DNA of 64,000 nucleotides from Actinomycetota bacterium (GTDB lineage Bacteria > Actinomycetota > CADDZG01 > WHSQ01). The translations under genes were made by a program, and so were the position numbers. Below, piece by piece: positions 18,772 to 28,334 of this stretch. Numbering within the stretch: the first letter of the stretch is position 1; the number at the start of each line of letters is the position of its first letter. The stretch covers positions 295,859 through 359,858 of the forward strand of contig JAUJNI010000001.1 of NCBI GenBank assembly GCA_030446465.1, given 5' to 3'. Under the pieces are notes generated by a model. That model searched no databases. It was not told the origin of the DNA and saw only the letters and a list, made by a program, of their open reading frames with translations.

Positions 18772-20312
18772 CCGAGCCCGGCCATCGAGAGGCCGACCTG
18801 GCGGGACTCATCGATCGCACCAAGCGGGGTGGCGCCGCCAGGTATCACGCCAAGCTGGCCGAGCAGGGGAAGCTGTTCGTGCGCGACCGGCTCGCCCTCC
18901 TGCTCGATTCCGCAGAAGACTTCATAGAGGACGGTCTTCTGGTCAATGCGCTTGCGGGGGACCTCCCGGCCGATGGAGTGGTCACCGGGGTCGGCAAGGT
19001 TCACGGCAGGCCGGTGGCGATCATGGCGAACGATTCGACAGTGAAGGCGGGGTCGTGGGGGGCTCGGACGGTGGAGAAGATCGTCCGCCTGATCGAGCTT
19101 GCCAGAAAGAACGAGCACCCGATCGTCTATCTCGTGGACTCGGCCGGCGCGCGCATCACCGATCAGGTCGATCTCTTTCCGGGAAGAAGGGGGGCCGGGC
19201 GCATCTTCTACAACCAGGTCCAGGCCTCGGGAAAGATCCCGCAGGTCTGCTGCCTGTTCGGCCCCTCGGCGGCAGGCGGGGCCTACATCCCCGCCTTTTG
19301 CGACGCGGTTTTCATGGTCGACGGCAACGCTTCGATGTACCTGGGGTCTCCACGGATGGCGGAGGAGGTCATCGGCGAGAAGGTCACGCTCGAGGAGATG
19401 GGCGGCGCTCGCATGCACTGCGAGGTCTCAGGCCTCGGCGACCTCCTTGTCCCAGACGACAAGGCGGCGATCGAGGCGGCCAGGGGGTTCCTCGCTTACT
19501 TCGGGCAGAGCTGGCGGGATGAAGCGCCCATGGTGGAGGCGCTGCCGCCCGCACAGCGCGGCTCCCTCGCGTCACTCGTTCCCGAGGACGAAGGACGGCC
19601 CTTTGACATGTACGCGTTGATCGCGGGGATCGTCGACGAGTCTTCCTTCTTCGAGATCAAGCCCGGCTTCGCCCCGGAGCTGATAGTGGGGCTCGCCCGG
19701 ATCAACGGGCGCTGCGTCGGCGTCGTCGCCAATCAACCCTCGGTGAAGGGGGGCGTGTTGTTCGTCGACTCATCGGACAAGGCCGCACGCTTCATCTGGA
19801 TGTGCGACGCGTTCAACATCCCGTTGGTGTTCCTGGCGGATGTGCCCGGGTTCATGATCGGTACGGCGGTCGAACGCCAAGGGATGATCAGGCACGGAGC
19901 AAAGATGATTACTGCCGTCTCGGAGGCGACCGTGCCGAAGCTATGCGTCGTGGTGCGTAAGGCCTACGGCGCGGGTCTCTATGCAATGGCAGGGCCGGGT
20001 TTCGAGCCCGATGCGACCATTGCCCTTCCGACCGCTCGCATCGCGGTCATGGGCCCAGAACCCGCCGTCAACGCCGTCTACTTCAACAAGATCCAGGCCA
20101 TAGAAGATCCCGAAGAGAGGGCTTCCTTTGTGGCCGCCAAGCGAGCCGAGTACGAGGCGGATATCGACCTCGTCCATCTCGCGTCGGAGAACGTGGTGGA
20201 TGCGGTCGTGCAGCCCGATGACCTCAGAGACGAGCTCATGTGCCGGCTCGAGGCTGCAGCGCGCAAGGACCGGCACTTCTCCGACCGCCGTCATGGAGTG
20301 CCCCCGGTTTGA
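18768..20312 (+). CDS. Acyl-CoA carboxylase beta subunit (carboxyltransferase), probably methylcrotonyl-CoA
   Basis: A 514-residue carboxyltransferase that moves the carboxyl group from biotin to an acyl-CoA. It has the two crotonase-like halves: the N half contains GPSAAGGAYIPAFCDAVFMV, and the C half holds VFLADVPGFMIGTAVERQG and a glycine-rich YGAGLYAMAGPGF. The EVIGEKVTLEEMGGARMHCE segment is family-typical. Genes for a hydratase, HMG-CoA lyase and a biotin carboxylase follow with 1-4 base overlaps, so 3-methylcrotonyl-CoA in leucine breakdown is the likely substrate. Propionyl-CoA cannot be excluded. Confidence 0.88.
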   Translation: MTEPGHREADLAGLIDRTKRGGAARYHAKLAEQGKLFVRDRLALLLDSAEDFIEDGLLVNALAGDLPADGVVTGVGKVHGRPVAIMANDSTVKAGSWGARTVEKIVRLIELARKNEHPIVYLVDSAGARITDQVDLFPGRRGAGRIFYNQVQASGKIPQVCCLFGPSAAGGAYIPAFCDAVFMVDGNASMYLGSPRMAEEVIGEKVTLEEMGGARMHCEVSGLGDLLVPDDKAAIEAARGFLAYFGQSWRDEAPMVEALPPAQRGSLASLVPEDEGRPFDMYALIAGIVDESSFFEIKPGFAPELIVGLARINGRCVGVVANQPSVKGGVLFVDSSDKAARFIWMCDAFNIPLVFLADVPGFMIGTAVERQGMIRHGAKMITAVSEATVPKLCVVVRKAYGAGLYAMAGPGFEPDATIALPTARIAVMGPEPAVNAVYFNKIQAIEDPEERASFVAAKRAEYEADIDLVHLASENVVDAVVQPDDLRDELMCRLEAAARKDRHFSDRRHGVPPV

Positions 20313-21100
20313 GCTCGCCGCAGCGCGAGCTCGTCGCGGTGGGCAAGGAGGACCACATCGCGACGGTGACGCTCGTTCGCCCGGATGCCCTTAACGCGCT
20401 GTCCGGTGAGATGGCAGGCCAGCTTGCACAGGCCCTCGATGAAGTTGGGCGGGACCCGGACATCTGGGTGGTCGTCCTGACCGCGGCCGGCGACAAAGCG
20501 TTCTGCGTGGGCGCCGACCTCAAGGAACGCGCTGCTTTCTCGCTTGAGGACTTCTACTCCAACCGCAAGCAGATAAGGCGTCTCTTCGGATCGCTGCGCG
20601 GCGTGCCACAACCCGTGGTCGTCGCGGTGTTCGGCTACGCGCTCGGCGGCGGCTTCGAGCTGGTGCTGTCGTGCGACATCGTCGTCGCAGCAGAGGACGC
20701 CGTCATGGGGTTGCCGGAGGCAAGGGTGGGTTTGCTGCCTGCCGGCGGGGGGACGCAGCTGTTTCCTCGAAAGGTGGGCGTTGCCCGAGCCAAGGACCTG
20801 ATCTTCAGGGGTCGTCGTTTCACCGCAGAAGAGGGTGTGGCAATGGGTTTGATTGCAAAGGTGGTAGCGCGCGGCGACCTCGATCGGGAGGCAATGGCGC
20901 TGGCGCAAGACATCTGCAAGTCGTCGCCCGTGGCGGTGCGGGCCGCCAAACGATCGATCGACGCAGGGTTCGGGGTCGACATCGATCGAGGGATCGAGGT
21001 CGAGAACGATGCGTGGAAAGGCGTCATTGCAAGCAACGACCGGGCCGAGGGCATCGCCGCCTTCAACGACAAGCGCGACCCGCAGTGGAGCAACGAGTGA
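20309..21100 (+). CDS. Enoyl-CoA hydratase, probably 3-methylglutaconyl-CoA hydratase
   Basis: A 263-residue crotonase. Oxyanion-hole and active-site segments are FCVGADLKERAAF, GYALGGGFELVLSCDIVVA and LPEARVGLLPAGGGTQ. Both acidic residues used by hydratases are present, in GGGFE and LPE. TTG at 20309 is preferred as start since it overlaps the upstream TGA (TTGA); no ATG lies in frame near here. Position between carboxyltransferase and HMG-CoA lyase genes supports a role in leucine degradation. Confidence 0.85.
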   Translation: MSSPQRELVAVGKEDHIATVTLVRPDALNALSGEMAGQLAQALDEVGRDPDIWVVVLTAAGDKAFCVGADLKERAAFSLEDFYSNRKQIRRLFGSLRGVPQPVVVAVFGYALGGGFELVLSCDIVVAAEDAVMGLPEARVGLLPAGGGTQLFPRKVGVARAKDLIFRGRRFTAEEGVAMGLIAKVVARGDLDREAMALAQDICKSSPVAVRAAKRSIDAGFGVDIDRGIEVENDAWKGVIASNDRAEGIAAFNDKRDPQWSNE

Positions 21101-22017
21101 CCCTTCCTCATAGCGTGCGTATTCGGGAGGTGGGCCCCCGCGATGGGATCCAGAGCGAGAGCGCGCCCGTCTCGACCGAGGACAAGATCCGGCTGATCGA
21201 CGCTTTGAGCGAAACGGGATTGCGTTACATCGAAGCTGTCTCTTTCGTCTCGCCCAAGGCGATTCCCAACATGGCCGACGCTCGACAGGTGTGGGATGGG
21301 ATCAAGCGCAACCCGGAGGTCTTCTACTCCGCCCTGGTGCCGAATCGGAAAGGGGCCGAGCTCGCCGCAGAGGCCGGGCTCGATGGCATGCAGGTATTCA
21401 TCGCCGCAACCGACTCGTACAACCTGAGCAACGTCGGCAAGACCGTGCGGGACTCCATGTCCGACGTCGAAGAGGTGGTTGCAACCGGCGCCCAGGCCGG
21501 CATCCCCGTGGAGGGCACCATCTCGACCGCGTTCGGAGATCCGTACGAAGGAGACGTCGATGCAGCCCGAGTCGTCGACGTTGCGCGCCGGATGGTGGGC
21601 TGCGGCATCACCACGATCTCCTACGGCGACACGACTGGCATGGCCACGCCTCGACGAGTGCGCGACCTAATCGACTCTCTGCGCCGCAACCTTCCCGATC
21701 TCGAGCTCAACATGCACTTTCACGACACCAGGGGAACCGGGCTCGCCAACGTCCTCACTGCCCTCGAGCTCGGCGTCGACTACTTCGACGCTTCGGTGGG
21801 CGGCATGGGGGGTAGCCCTTACGCACGGGGCGCGACCGGCAACGTAGCGACCGAGGACCTAGTCCATATGCTCGAGGACATGGATGTCTCCACCGGCGTG
21901 AACCTCGAGTCGTTGCTCGAGGCCGCGCGCGTGGCGCAGGGTTTCATCGCAGGCGAGCTGCCGAGCAAGGTGCTCAAGGCGGGCCCCCGCTGGCGCCTTT
22001 CGAAAGCGGCAGGCTGA
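21097..22017 (+). CDS. Hydroxymethylglutaryl-CoA lyase
   Basis: A 306-residue TIM-barrel lyase that splits HMG-CoA to acetoacetate and acetyl-CoA, the last step of leucine breakdown. The barrel starts VRIREVGPRDGIQSE with the catalytic Arg-Asp pair, and the metal-ligand HFHDTRGTGLAN motif is intact. The loop GGMGGSPYARGATGNVATED is typical, although the usual active-site Cys (GGCPYAPGA in well-known members) is replaced by Ser in GGSPYARGA. GTG 21097 overlaps the preceding TGA, and its own TGA overlaps the ATG of the next gene. Confidence 0.88.
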   Translation: MTLPHSVRIREVGPRDGIQSESAPVSTEDKIRLIDALSETGLRYIEAVSFVSPKAIPNMADARQVWDGIKRNPEVFYSALVPNRKGAELAAEAGLDGMQVFIAATDSYNLSNVGKTVRDSMSDVEEVVATGAQAGIPVEGTISTAFGDPYEGDVDAARVVDVARRMVGCGITTISYGDTTGMATPRRVRDLIDSLRRNLPDLELNMHFHDTRGTGLANVLTALELGVDYFDASVGGMGGSPYARGATGNVATEDLVHMLEDMDVSTGVNLESLLEAARVAQGFIAGELPSKVLKAGPRWRLSKAAG

Positions 22018-23696
22018 TGTTCGAGCGCATTCTGATCGCCAACCGTGGGGAGATCGCGGTGAGGATCGCGCGCACCTGTCGGGAGCTCGGCGTTTCCTGC
22101 GTCGCGGTGCACTCCGACGTCGACGCGCACGCTCGCCACGTCGCGCTTGCCGACGAGTCGGTGCACCTTCCGGGCGTGGCCCCCGCGGTCACCTACCTGA
22201 ACGCCGAGGCGATCCTCGATGCCGCCGCAGCGACGGGGGGCGAGGCCGTTCACCCTGGCTACGGCTTTCTCTCGGAGAGCGCTGAGTTCGCCGAGGAGGT
22301 GATCGCCCGGGGCCTCGCGTGGATAGGCCCCTCGCCTGAGGCCATGCGCATGGTGGGCGACAAGATCAGCGCCCGCCGCGTCGCCGAGACGGCCGGCGTG
22401 CCGGTGGTGCCGGGGCTCACCGATCCTGTGGAGGACCCCCGAGTTGTCGAGGCGTTCGCCGCCGACCACGGTTATCCAATCGCCATCAAGGCGGCGGGGG
22501 GCGGGGGCGGCAGGGGCCTGAAGATCGTCGGTTCCTCGGACGAGATAGCCGAGGGGCTCGGCTCCGCCCGCCGGGAATCCGAGGCCTACTTTGGCGCATC
22601 GGAGGTCTTCGTCGAGCGCTACCTGCAGGCCCCCAAGCACCTCGAGGTGCAGATCCTCGCACCGTCTCCCGGAGAAGCGCTATGGCTCGGCGTGCGCGAC
22701 TGCTCGCTCCAGCGTCGTCATCAGAAGCTCGTGGAGGAGACGCCGCCTCCACGCTGGGACGAGCTGGTCACACCGATGGGAGAGGCCGCGGTAGCACTGG
22801 CGAAGGCGTGCGGCTACACGAGCGCGGGGACGATGGAGTTCCTAGTCGACGCCGACGGCAGCTTCTACTTTCTCGAGGTCAACGCCCGGCTCCAGGTGGA
22901 GCACACCGTTACGGAGGAGGTTCTGGGCCTCGATCTCGTTGCGTGCCAGCTGACGATCGCGGCCGGTGACCCACTCGACCTGGCGCAGGCCGCAATCGAC
23001 CCTCGGGGCTGGGCGATCGAATGCCGCATCAACGCCGAGGACCCGACGAGGGCATTCGCCCCCACCCCGGGGCGCCTCAACCGGTTCGTCCCCCCGAGCG
23101 GCCTCGGCGTGCGGGTCGATTCCGGGTACCAGGAGGGCGACGAGATCCCCGGCGCCTACGACTCGCTAATCGCAAAGCTGATCTGCCGGGGAGCGACCAG
23201 GCAGGAAGCCAGGACGCGGATGTTGAGGGCCCTCGAAGAGACGGTGATCCAGGGGGTGTCGACGACCATTCCGGCCCACCTCGTGCTGTTGCAGCACCCT
23301 TCGTTCGTCGCGGGCACGCATACCACCAGGACGTTGGAGGACGAAGGGGTTCTCGCCTCACTGAGGGCTCCCGACGAAGGGGGTGCCGTCCCGGGCGTCC
23401 TTGTAGTCGACGGCCGCCCCGTGAAGCTGTGGAACCCGGCGATGGCGGGGTCCGCCTCGGCGGCCGTCCAGGGGGGCCTCGCCACCACGGACGTCGCCGC
23501 GCCCATGCAGGGCACGATCGTGAAGCTGCTGGTGTCCGAGGGCCAGACGGTCGAGGCCGGAGAGGGCCTCATGGTGCTCGAAGCCATGAAGATGGAGACC
23601 ACCATCCCGGCGACCCATGGGGGCACGGTCACTCGGCTCATGGTGGCTCAGGGCGAGACCGCGGGGGCGGGTCAGGTCGTGGCAGTGGTGCAGTGA
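22017..23696 (+). CDS. Acyl-CoA carboxylase alpha subunit (biotin carboxylase + BCCP), probably methylcrotonyl-CoA
   Basis: A 559-residue protein with the same plan as the product at 10803-12545. It starts MFERILIANRGEIAVRIART, with the ATP-grasp loop KAAGGGGGRGLKIV and FLEVNARLQVEHTVTE. The carrier site is EAMKMETT near residue 525. Its overlap with the HMG-CoA lyase gene (TGATG) and its operon suggest that it is the biotin-bearing partner of the carboxyltransferase at 18768. The linker between the two domains (about residues 445-480) is poorly conserved, as usual. Confidence 0.92.
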   Translation: MFERILIANRGEIAVRIARTCRELGVSCVAVHSDVDAHARHVALADESVHLPGVAPAVTYLNAEAILDAAAATGGEAVHPGYGFLSESAEFAEEVIARGLAWIGPSPEAMRMVGDKISARRVAETAGVPVVPGLTDPVEDPRVVEAFAADHGYPIAIKAAGGGGGRGLKIVGSSDEIAEGLGSARRESEAYFGASEVFVERYLQAPKHLEVQILAPSPGEALWLGVRDCSLQRRHQKLVEETPPPRWDELVTPMGEAAVALAKACGYTSAGTMEFLVDADGSFYFLEVNARLQVEHTVTEEVLGLDLVACQLTIAAGDPLDLAQAAIDPRGWAIECRINAEDPTRAFAPTPGRLNRFVPPSGLGVRVDSGYQEGDEIPGAYDSLIAKLICRGATRQEARTRMLRALEETVIQGVSTTIPAHLVLLQHPSFVAGTHTTRTLEDEGVLASLRAPDEGGAVPGVLVVDGRPVKLWNPAMAGSASAAVQGGLATTDVAAPMQGTIVKLLVSEGQTVEAGEGLMVLEAMKMETTIPATHGGTVTRLMVAQGETAGAGQVVAVVQ

Positions 23697-25591
23697 GTCC
23701 GGCGACCCTCGCCGGAGCGGTCGTGCAACTCGCCTTTGCACTGGTTGCGGGCTGGGTGGTAGCCGACGGCGTCCTCGGCTGGGTGGGGCGCTCGGTCGAA
23801 CATCCGGTTGTCGATCAGGGGGACAGGATCGGCTTGCCCGAGAGAGCCCTCTGCGCAGTGGGCGGTTTCGTCGCCCTTGCGGTGCTTCTCATGGCGGGGA
23901 ACCTCATGACCGGCGGGGCAGTTTTCGGCACGCGCTTCGTGGTCCCCGTGGCCGGTGCCGCCCTCGGGGCCGCGGGGCTTGTGCGCCGGCGGTTGCCGTC
24001 CCAAATTCCGTGGCTCAAGCTCGTGCTGTTCGCCGCGATTTTGGCGGCCATCTACCTCAGGCCGGTGCTGCTAGAGGGTTCGGGCGTGCGAGCGGGAGAC
24101 GCGTCCTTTCACATGGGCTGGACGCAGCAGCTGCTGGCCGGTGAACCGATGCCGAGCGGGCCGGCTCCCGAGTTTGGCCGCAATGCCTACCCCTGGGGCT
24201 TCCACGCGGTCATGGCAACGATGGTCCGTCTCGTCCCAGGAACCAACACGCTGGTGGCGCAAGAGGCGCTTCACCTGGTCGTTCTACTGGGCATCCCTTT
24301 GGGAGCGGCGTGCCTCGCCCGTCGGCTGAGGCCCGGCACCGGATGGTTCGCGGCCTCGGCCGTCGCGCTGATCGGAGGCTTCGGGTGGCTCGTGGCGAGA
24401 CGGCCCGCGTTTGTCGCAAGCCCCAGCGAGGCTCGGTTCGGGGCCGACCTTGTCGTCGCCTCCCCCAACTCCGTGTACGAGCTGTTCCCACCCGCTTTTC
24501 CGCGCGAGCTGGGACTGGTAGTTCTTGCTGCTGCGGCGTTGTTGATCACCTTTGCGGTGGGGACCCGCGACCGCCGTTACGGTCTAGTGGCCGGCGTGGT
24601 CACAGGACTCGTGGGGCTGGTGAGCGCGCCGCTGCTCGGCAGCGCGCTGCTGTGGGCCGCAGGGGGATCATTGCTCACGGGAAGGGGGGCCCGTCTACGC
24701 ACCCTTGCGGCCGTCATGCTTCCCGCGCTGGCCGTGTTCGCCCTCTGGTTCGGCCCCGTGCTGGCGAGCTTCATCCGGTACGGGGGCTTCGTGAACATCA
24801 CTCCCCAGCTCGGCATCGAGTGGCCCCTGCCGGTGGCTCTTGCGTCGTGGGGACTCCTGCTGCCTGCTGCACTTGCCGGGGTGTGGATCACGCGCCGTCG
24901 CGACACCACGGCGGTGCGAGCGATGTTTGTGTTCGTCGCGGCAACGGTTGCCATGTTGCTGGTCGCAAAGGCGAGGGGGGCGCTCGACTGGGATCTCGCC
25001 GGTAATGCGACCTTCTTGCACCAGGGACGAGTGTGGCCGGAGGCGCACCTGCTCGGCGCGGCGTTCGCGGGGGTGGCCCTGGCGGCCGCCCATTCGTGGC
25101 TCCGGGCGCGTTCGCGCGCGCTGGCGACCGTGGCGATCTCGATGCTGGTTCTCGTGGGGGCGGCGTCTCCGGTCCTGGCCTCGGCGGGGTTCGAGGAGAT
25201 CCTGGCCGAGCACGAGCATGGGTTCGTGTACGGGACCGACAACTTTGCCCCGGACTCTTTTGTCATGAAAGCTGCTCATCTTCTCGACGCGGACGACGTC
25301 GTGATGACGGTTCCGGCGAGGGGCTCGAACTCGCTCGGCTTCTGGTTGTTTCAGTTCTCCGGCTGCCGCATCGCCAACTACGACGACGAGCGCTTGGCCA
25401 ACAACGATCTGCGAATTCGCTACCGGGACCTGGCGGCCGCGTGGGACGCGCGCATGGCCTCCGGCGGCTTCACCGCCGACTACATCGCGATGAAGGTGCC
25501 GGCAGGGGGCCCCCCTGTGGAGCAGGGCGGGGAAGTCGCCGTGCGGGGGGAGTTCTTGAGCAGTGAGTGGGTGTTGCTCAGGGCTGATTAG
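23693..25591 (+). CDS. Large polytopic membrane protein, glycosyltransferase-C-like
   Basis: A 632-residue protein with about twelve membrane segments and a soluble C-terminal part from about residue 510. The large loop after the fourth segment contains GVRAGDASFHMGWTQQLL, then FGRNAYPWGFHAVM; acidic and histidine residues in that first periplasmic loop recall GT-C enzymes that use polyprenyl-linked sugars. I cannot assign it to a named family. GTG 23693 overlaps the stop of the carboxylase gene, although no metabolic link is evident. Its 3' end overlaps the convergent lipoprotein gene by 14 bases. Confidence 0.65.
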   Translation: MSPATLAGAVVQLAFALVAGWVVADGVLGWVGRSVEHPVVDQGDRIGLPERALCAVGGFVALAVLLMAGNLMTGGAVFGTRFVVPVAGAALGAAGLVRRRLPSQIPWLKLVLFAAILAAIYLRPVLLEGSGVRAGDASFHMGWTQQLLAGEPMPSGPAPEFGRNAYPWGFHAVMATMVRLVPGTNTLVAQEALHLVVLLGIPLGAACLARRLRPGTGWFAASAVALIGGFGWLVARRPAFVASPSEARFGADLVVASPNSVYELFPPAFPRELGLVVLAAAALLITFAVGTRDRRYGLVAGVVTGLVGLVSAPLLGSALLWAAGGSLLTGRGARLRTLAAVMLPALAVFALWFGPVLASFIRYGGFVNITPQLGIEWPLPVALASWGLLLPAALAGVWITRRRDTTAVRAMFVFVAATVAMLLVAKARGALDWDLAGNATFLHQGRVWPEAHLLGAAFAGVALAAAHSWLRARSRALATVAISMLVLVGAASPVLASAGFEEILAEHEHGFVYGTDNFAPDSFVMKAAHLLDADDVVMTVPARGSNSLGFWLFQFSGCRIANYDDERLANNDLRIRYRDLAAAWDARMASGGFTADYIAMKVPAGGPPVEQGGEVAVRGEFLSSEWVLLRAD

Positions 25592-26447
25592 CGCTCTGCT
25601 CGATCAGGTCGCGTAGCTCTGGGACGTCGTCGAGATTCACGACTTCATCTTCGTCCGGGGGATCGAATGATACGTCCTCGTTGAAGTCGGAGAGGTCGAA
25701 CGATAGAGATAGGTGGAGCTCCGCCGGCGCTCCGGGAGGTGGTGACTCATTCGGAACGATGTTGCCTTCGAGATCCAACCGACGGACACGCTCCTCGGCG
25801 TCGATCGCCACTTCGCCACTCGCCTCCAGCTCGGCGTCGCCCGTGGCCCTCATGATGCTTCCGACCGCCTCGCGGAGCTCGTCGGGTGTCTCACTGATGG
25901 CCTGCTCTATGTCAACGTCGAACTCGTAAACCGCGACTTCTTGCCCATCGATCGTCTCGGTCCCTGTCGAGCTGACGTTCTCGGCGCCTTTTAGATAAAA
26001 GAGAGACGCGAAGCTCTCGTTGAGTGGCGCAACGATGTTCAGCTCCTCCAGCTCCGTGCGCGTGCCCTCCACGAACTGGGTGTCTTCCGGAAGAAGCGCG
26101 CTGACCTGCTCGTCCTCGATATGGAACCACACTCTCTCGCCGTCGAGGATGACCGTGGTGAGATCCGGGTTTTCGCTCGGTCCGACGGTCACCTCGCCAC
26201 TCTCCTGTTCGAGATCGAGGCCGGCGTCGATGACCAGGGTTTGAGTAGCCGTCCCGCTGTCGAATTCCAATTCCAGAGTCCCGTGGAAGGTGGCTACTGC
26301 GCGGGTCGTCTCGACGGAGCGCTCGAAGAGCTCGGTGGCCTCATCCCCTTCGACGACCGGCGGGCCTCCTTCATCGCAGGCCGTCCCCATCAGCGCCATG
26401 ACGAGGGTTGCGAGGAGCATCCCAAGACCGCTCTTCCTCATGGACAT
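25578..26447 (-). CDS. Lipoprotein with a LppX/LolA-like carrier fold (tentative)
   Basis: A 289-residue exported lipoprotein. The signal is MSMRKSGLGMLLATLVMALM followed by GTAC, with lipid attachment expected at that Cys. The mature part alternates strands such as ATFHGTLELEFDSGT, TTVILDGERVWFHIED and AVYEFDVDIEQAI, the half-barrel pattern of mycobacterial LppX/LprG-type lipid carriers. It is very acidic, especially the C-terminal 40 residues. Starts at 26447 and 26441 are both possible; a more upstream ATG would place 22 residues before the signal. Function not known. Confidence 0.65.
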   Translation of the reverse strand: MSMRKSGLGMLLATLVMALMGTACDEGGPPVVEGDEATELFERSVETTRAVATFHGTLELEFDSGTATQTLVIDAGLDLEQESGEVTVGPSENPDLTTVILDGERVWFHIEDEQVSALLPEDTQFVEGTRTELEELNIVAPLNESFASLFYLKGAENVSSTGTETIDGQEVAVYEFDVDIEQAISETPDELREAVGSIMRATGDAELEASGEVAIDAEERVRRLDLEGNIVPNESPPPGAPAELHLSLSFDLSDFNEDVSFDPPDEDEVVNLDDVPELRDLIEQSANQP

Positions 26448-26561
26448 GCGAAGAGGATACGAGAGCCGACTACCACTTGGGACGCGCACTAAGCGTCGTG
26501 AGATGAATGCCAATCGTAGTGAGTGGGTAAGGGACTGGAACAGTCGAAAGCGGGGGAGGGC

Positions 26562-27038
26562 ATGGCTTCTTCAGGGCCGAGGTTGGTGTCCAACAGCGAC
26601 GAGCCCACGGACATCAGGTTCTACAGGCTGAGCGTCGAGCGGGAACAGGCCAGGACCCGCCGGCTGGCCCGGTGGTTCATCGCCGGGCTCGCTTTGTCGC
26701 TCCTGCTGAACGCCGTTCTGTTCGGGCTGGTCCAATCACGCTCGAGGGAAGAGCCTGCACCGGCGCCCCCCGCGGTCGCCCCCCAAGAGCTCGATGCGGT
26801 GAGGGACAACGTCGGGCAGCTAAGTGCGGCGCTCGACCGGCTCGGGGGCCGGCTCGATGGTCTCGGAGCGCGCCTCGACAAGGTCTCGGAATCCAAGATC
26901 GGAAGCGCGCGCAAGGAGATGGCTGCGTTGAGGCGCTGCTTGAACGACGCACGGAGGGGCCTGCGACGGGCAGTCACTCAGGGGGGCAAGCGAGACGCCG
27001 GGCGCGTCCTCAGAAGGCTCAAGCTGCCGGCGTGCTAG
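26562..27038 (+). CDS. Single-pass membrane protein with coiled coil, function unknown
   Basis: A 158-residue protein with a cytoplasmic N-terminus of about 45 residues (RLSVEREQARTRRLARW ends it) and one membrane segment, FIAGLALSLLLNAVLFGLV. A Pro-Ala linker and a coiled coil follow (LDAVRDNVGQLSAALDRLGG and onward). The tail is basic and contains two cysteines. No family recognised. It converges on hisIE with 2 bases between stops. Confidence 0.6.
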   Translation: MASSGPRLVSNSDEPTDIRFYRLSVEREQARTRRLARWFIAGLALSLLLNAVLFGLVQSRSREEPAPAPPAVAPQELDAVRDNVGQLSAALDRLGGRLDGLGARLDKVSESKIGSARKEMAALRRCLNDARRGLRRAVTQGGKRDAGRVLRRLKLPAC

Positions 27039-27040
27039 AG

Positions 27041-27589
27041 CTAGCCCCCGGCCCTGAGCTTCAGCTCCTCTTCCACCGCCGAGGGATCGAGCCCTCTGGC
27101 GGCGAGCAGCACGTAGCTCGCGAACCACAGATCGGCGACCTCTGAGACGACGCGTTCGTCGGTCTCTCCAACCGCGGCCAGGGCCGCTTCCAGCCCCTCC
27201 TCACCGAGTTTGCGGGCGCATGCTGCGACACCCTGAGCGAGCAGAGAGGCGACGTACGAGCCCTCGGGCCGGGTTGACGCCCGCTCGGCGACACGGCGCC
27301 AGAGCCACGGCGCGAAGCACGTGAGCGCGCCCGTGTGGCAGGCGGACCCCCGTGGCGTGACCCTCACCAGGATGGCGTCACCATCGCAGTCATCGCGGAG
27401 CTCTTCGACGAACAGCGTGTTTCCCGAGGTCTCTCCCTTGCGCCAAAGGCGTTGGCGGGACCGGCTGAAGAAGTGCGCTTCGCCGGTTTCGAGGGTCAGC
27501 CGGAGCGCCTCGTCGTCCATCCATGCCAGCATCAGGACGCGCTCGGTTGCCGCATCCTGAACTATGGCCGCGCGAAGCTCAGGCGACAT
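27041..27589 (-). CDS. hisIE: Bifunctional phosphoribosyl-AMP cyclohydrolase / phosphoribosyl-ATP diphosphatase
   Basis: A 182-residue fusion that performs steps 2 and 3 of histidine synthesis. The HisI half has [26 protein letters not shown], and the metal ligands in [12 protein letters not shown] and GSACHTG. The HisE half follows from about residue 100, with [15 protein letters not shown] and [16 protein letters not shown] 27589 is chosen because it gives the family start; it overlaps the hisF stop by 11 bases. It is the last gene of the minus-strand his operon. Confidence 0.93.
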   Translation of the reverse strand: MSPELRAAIVQDAATERVLMLAWMDDEALRLTLETGEAHFFSRSRQRLWRKGETSGNTLFVEELRDDCDGDAILVRVTPRGSACHTGALTCFAPWLWRRVAERASTRPEGSYVASLLAQGVAACARKLGEEGLEAALAAVGETDERVVSEVADLWFASYVLLAARGLDPSAVEEELKLRAGG

Positions 27590-28334
27590 GACGAACGGGC
27601 ACCCCCAGTGCCAGGAGCTCACCTCGCAGCGATGTGAGTCGATCGGGATTCTCGTGCAGGATGGATGCGAGGAGCGCGGCCTGAGCAACCCCGAGGGCTT
27701 CCGCAACGTGGCGAGCGCCGCCTGCTCCGCCTGAGGCAATCACGGGAATGGTGACGGCTCCGGCGACGGCCCGAGTCAGCGCCAGGTCGTAGCCGCGGCG
27801 TGTGCCGTCCGCATCGATGGAAGTAAGCAGGATCTCGCCCGCCCCACGCTCCTCGGCTTCCCGAGCCCACTCGACGGCGTCCCAGGGCGTCCGACGCGTG
27901 CCCGCCCGTGACACGACCTTGCCGCCGGCAGCATCGATCGCCACCACCACCGCCTGCGATCCCACTTCTGCGGCCAGCTCGCCGATCAACCCCGGTCGCT
28001 CTAGAACGGCGGTGTTCACCGAGATCTTGTCGGCGCCCGCTCGGAGCAAGTCACGTGCGTCGGCCAGACCACGGACACCGCCCCCCACGGTGAACGGGAT
28101 CGCCAGCCGGTCGGCGATGCGGGCAACCAGGTCGATCCTCGAGCGTCTTTGCTCGAGGGTGGCCTCGATGTCGAGAAAGACAAGCTCGTCCGCGCCCGCA
28201 TCCGAATAGGCGGCCCCCATCTCAACGGGGTCGCCGACGGCACGCAAGCCCCGGAACCTGACACCCTTCACGACCCGGCCCCGAGCCACGTCGAGGCAGG
28301 GAATCAAGCGCGCTAGAGGCATCGTCCCAACCAT
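27579..28334 (-). CDS. hisF: Imidazole glycerol phosphate synthase cyclase subunit
   Basis: A 251-residue (beta-alpha)8 barrel that makes IGP and AICAR with ammonia from HisH. The two catalytic aspartates are in [15 protein letters not shown] and [22 protein letters not shown] and VNTAVLERP are also conserved. The start is ATG 28334 or, nearer the family start, ATG 28322; both overlap the end of hisH, so the two subunits are coupled. Confidence 0.95.
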   Translation of the reverse strand: MVGTMPLARLIPCLDVARGRVVKGVRFRGLRAVGDPVEMGAAYSDAGADELVFLDIEATLEQRRSRIDLVARIADRLAIPFTVGGGVRGLADARDLLRAGADKISVNTAVLERPGLIGELAAEVGSQAVVVAIDAAGGKVVSRAGTRRTPWDAVEWAREAEERGAGEILLTSIDADGTRRGYDLALTRAVAGAVTIPVIASGGAGGARHVAEALGVAQAALLASILHENPDRLTSLRGELLALGVPVRHVA

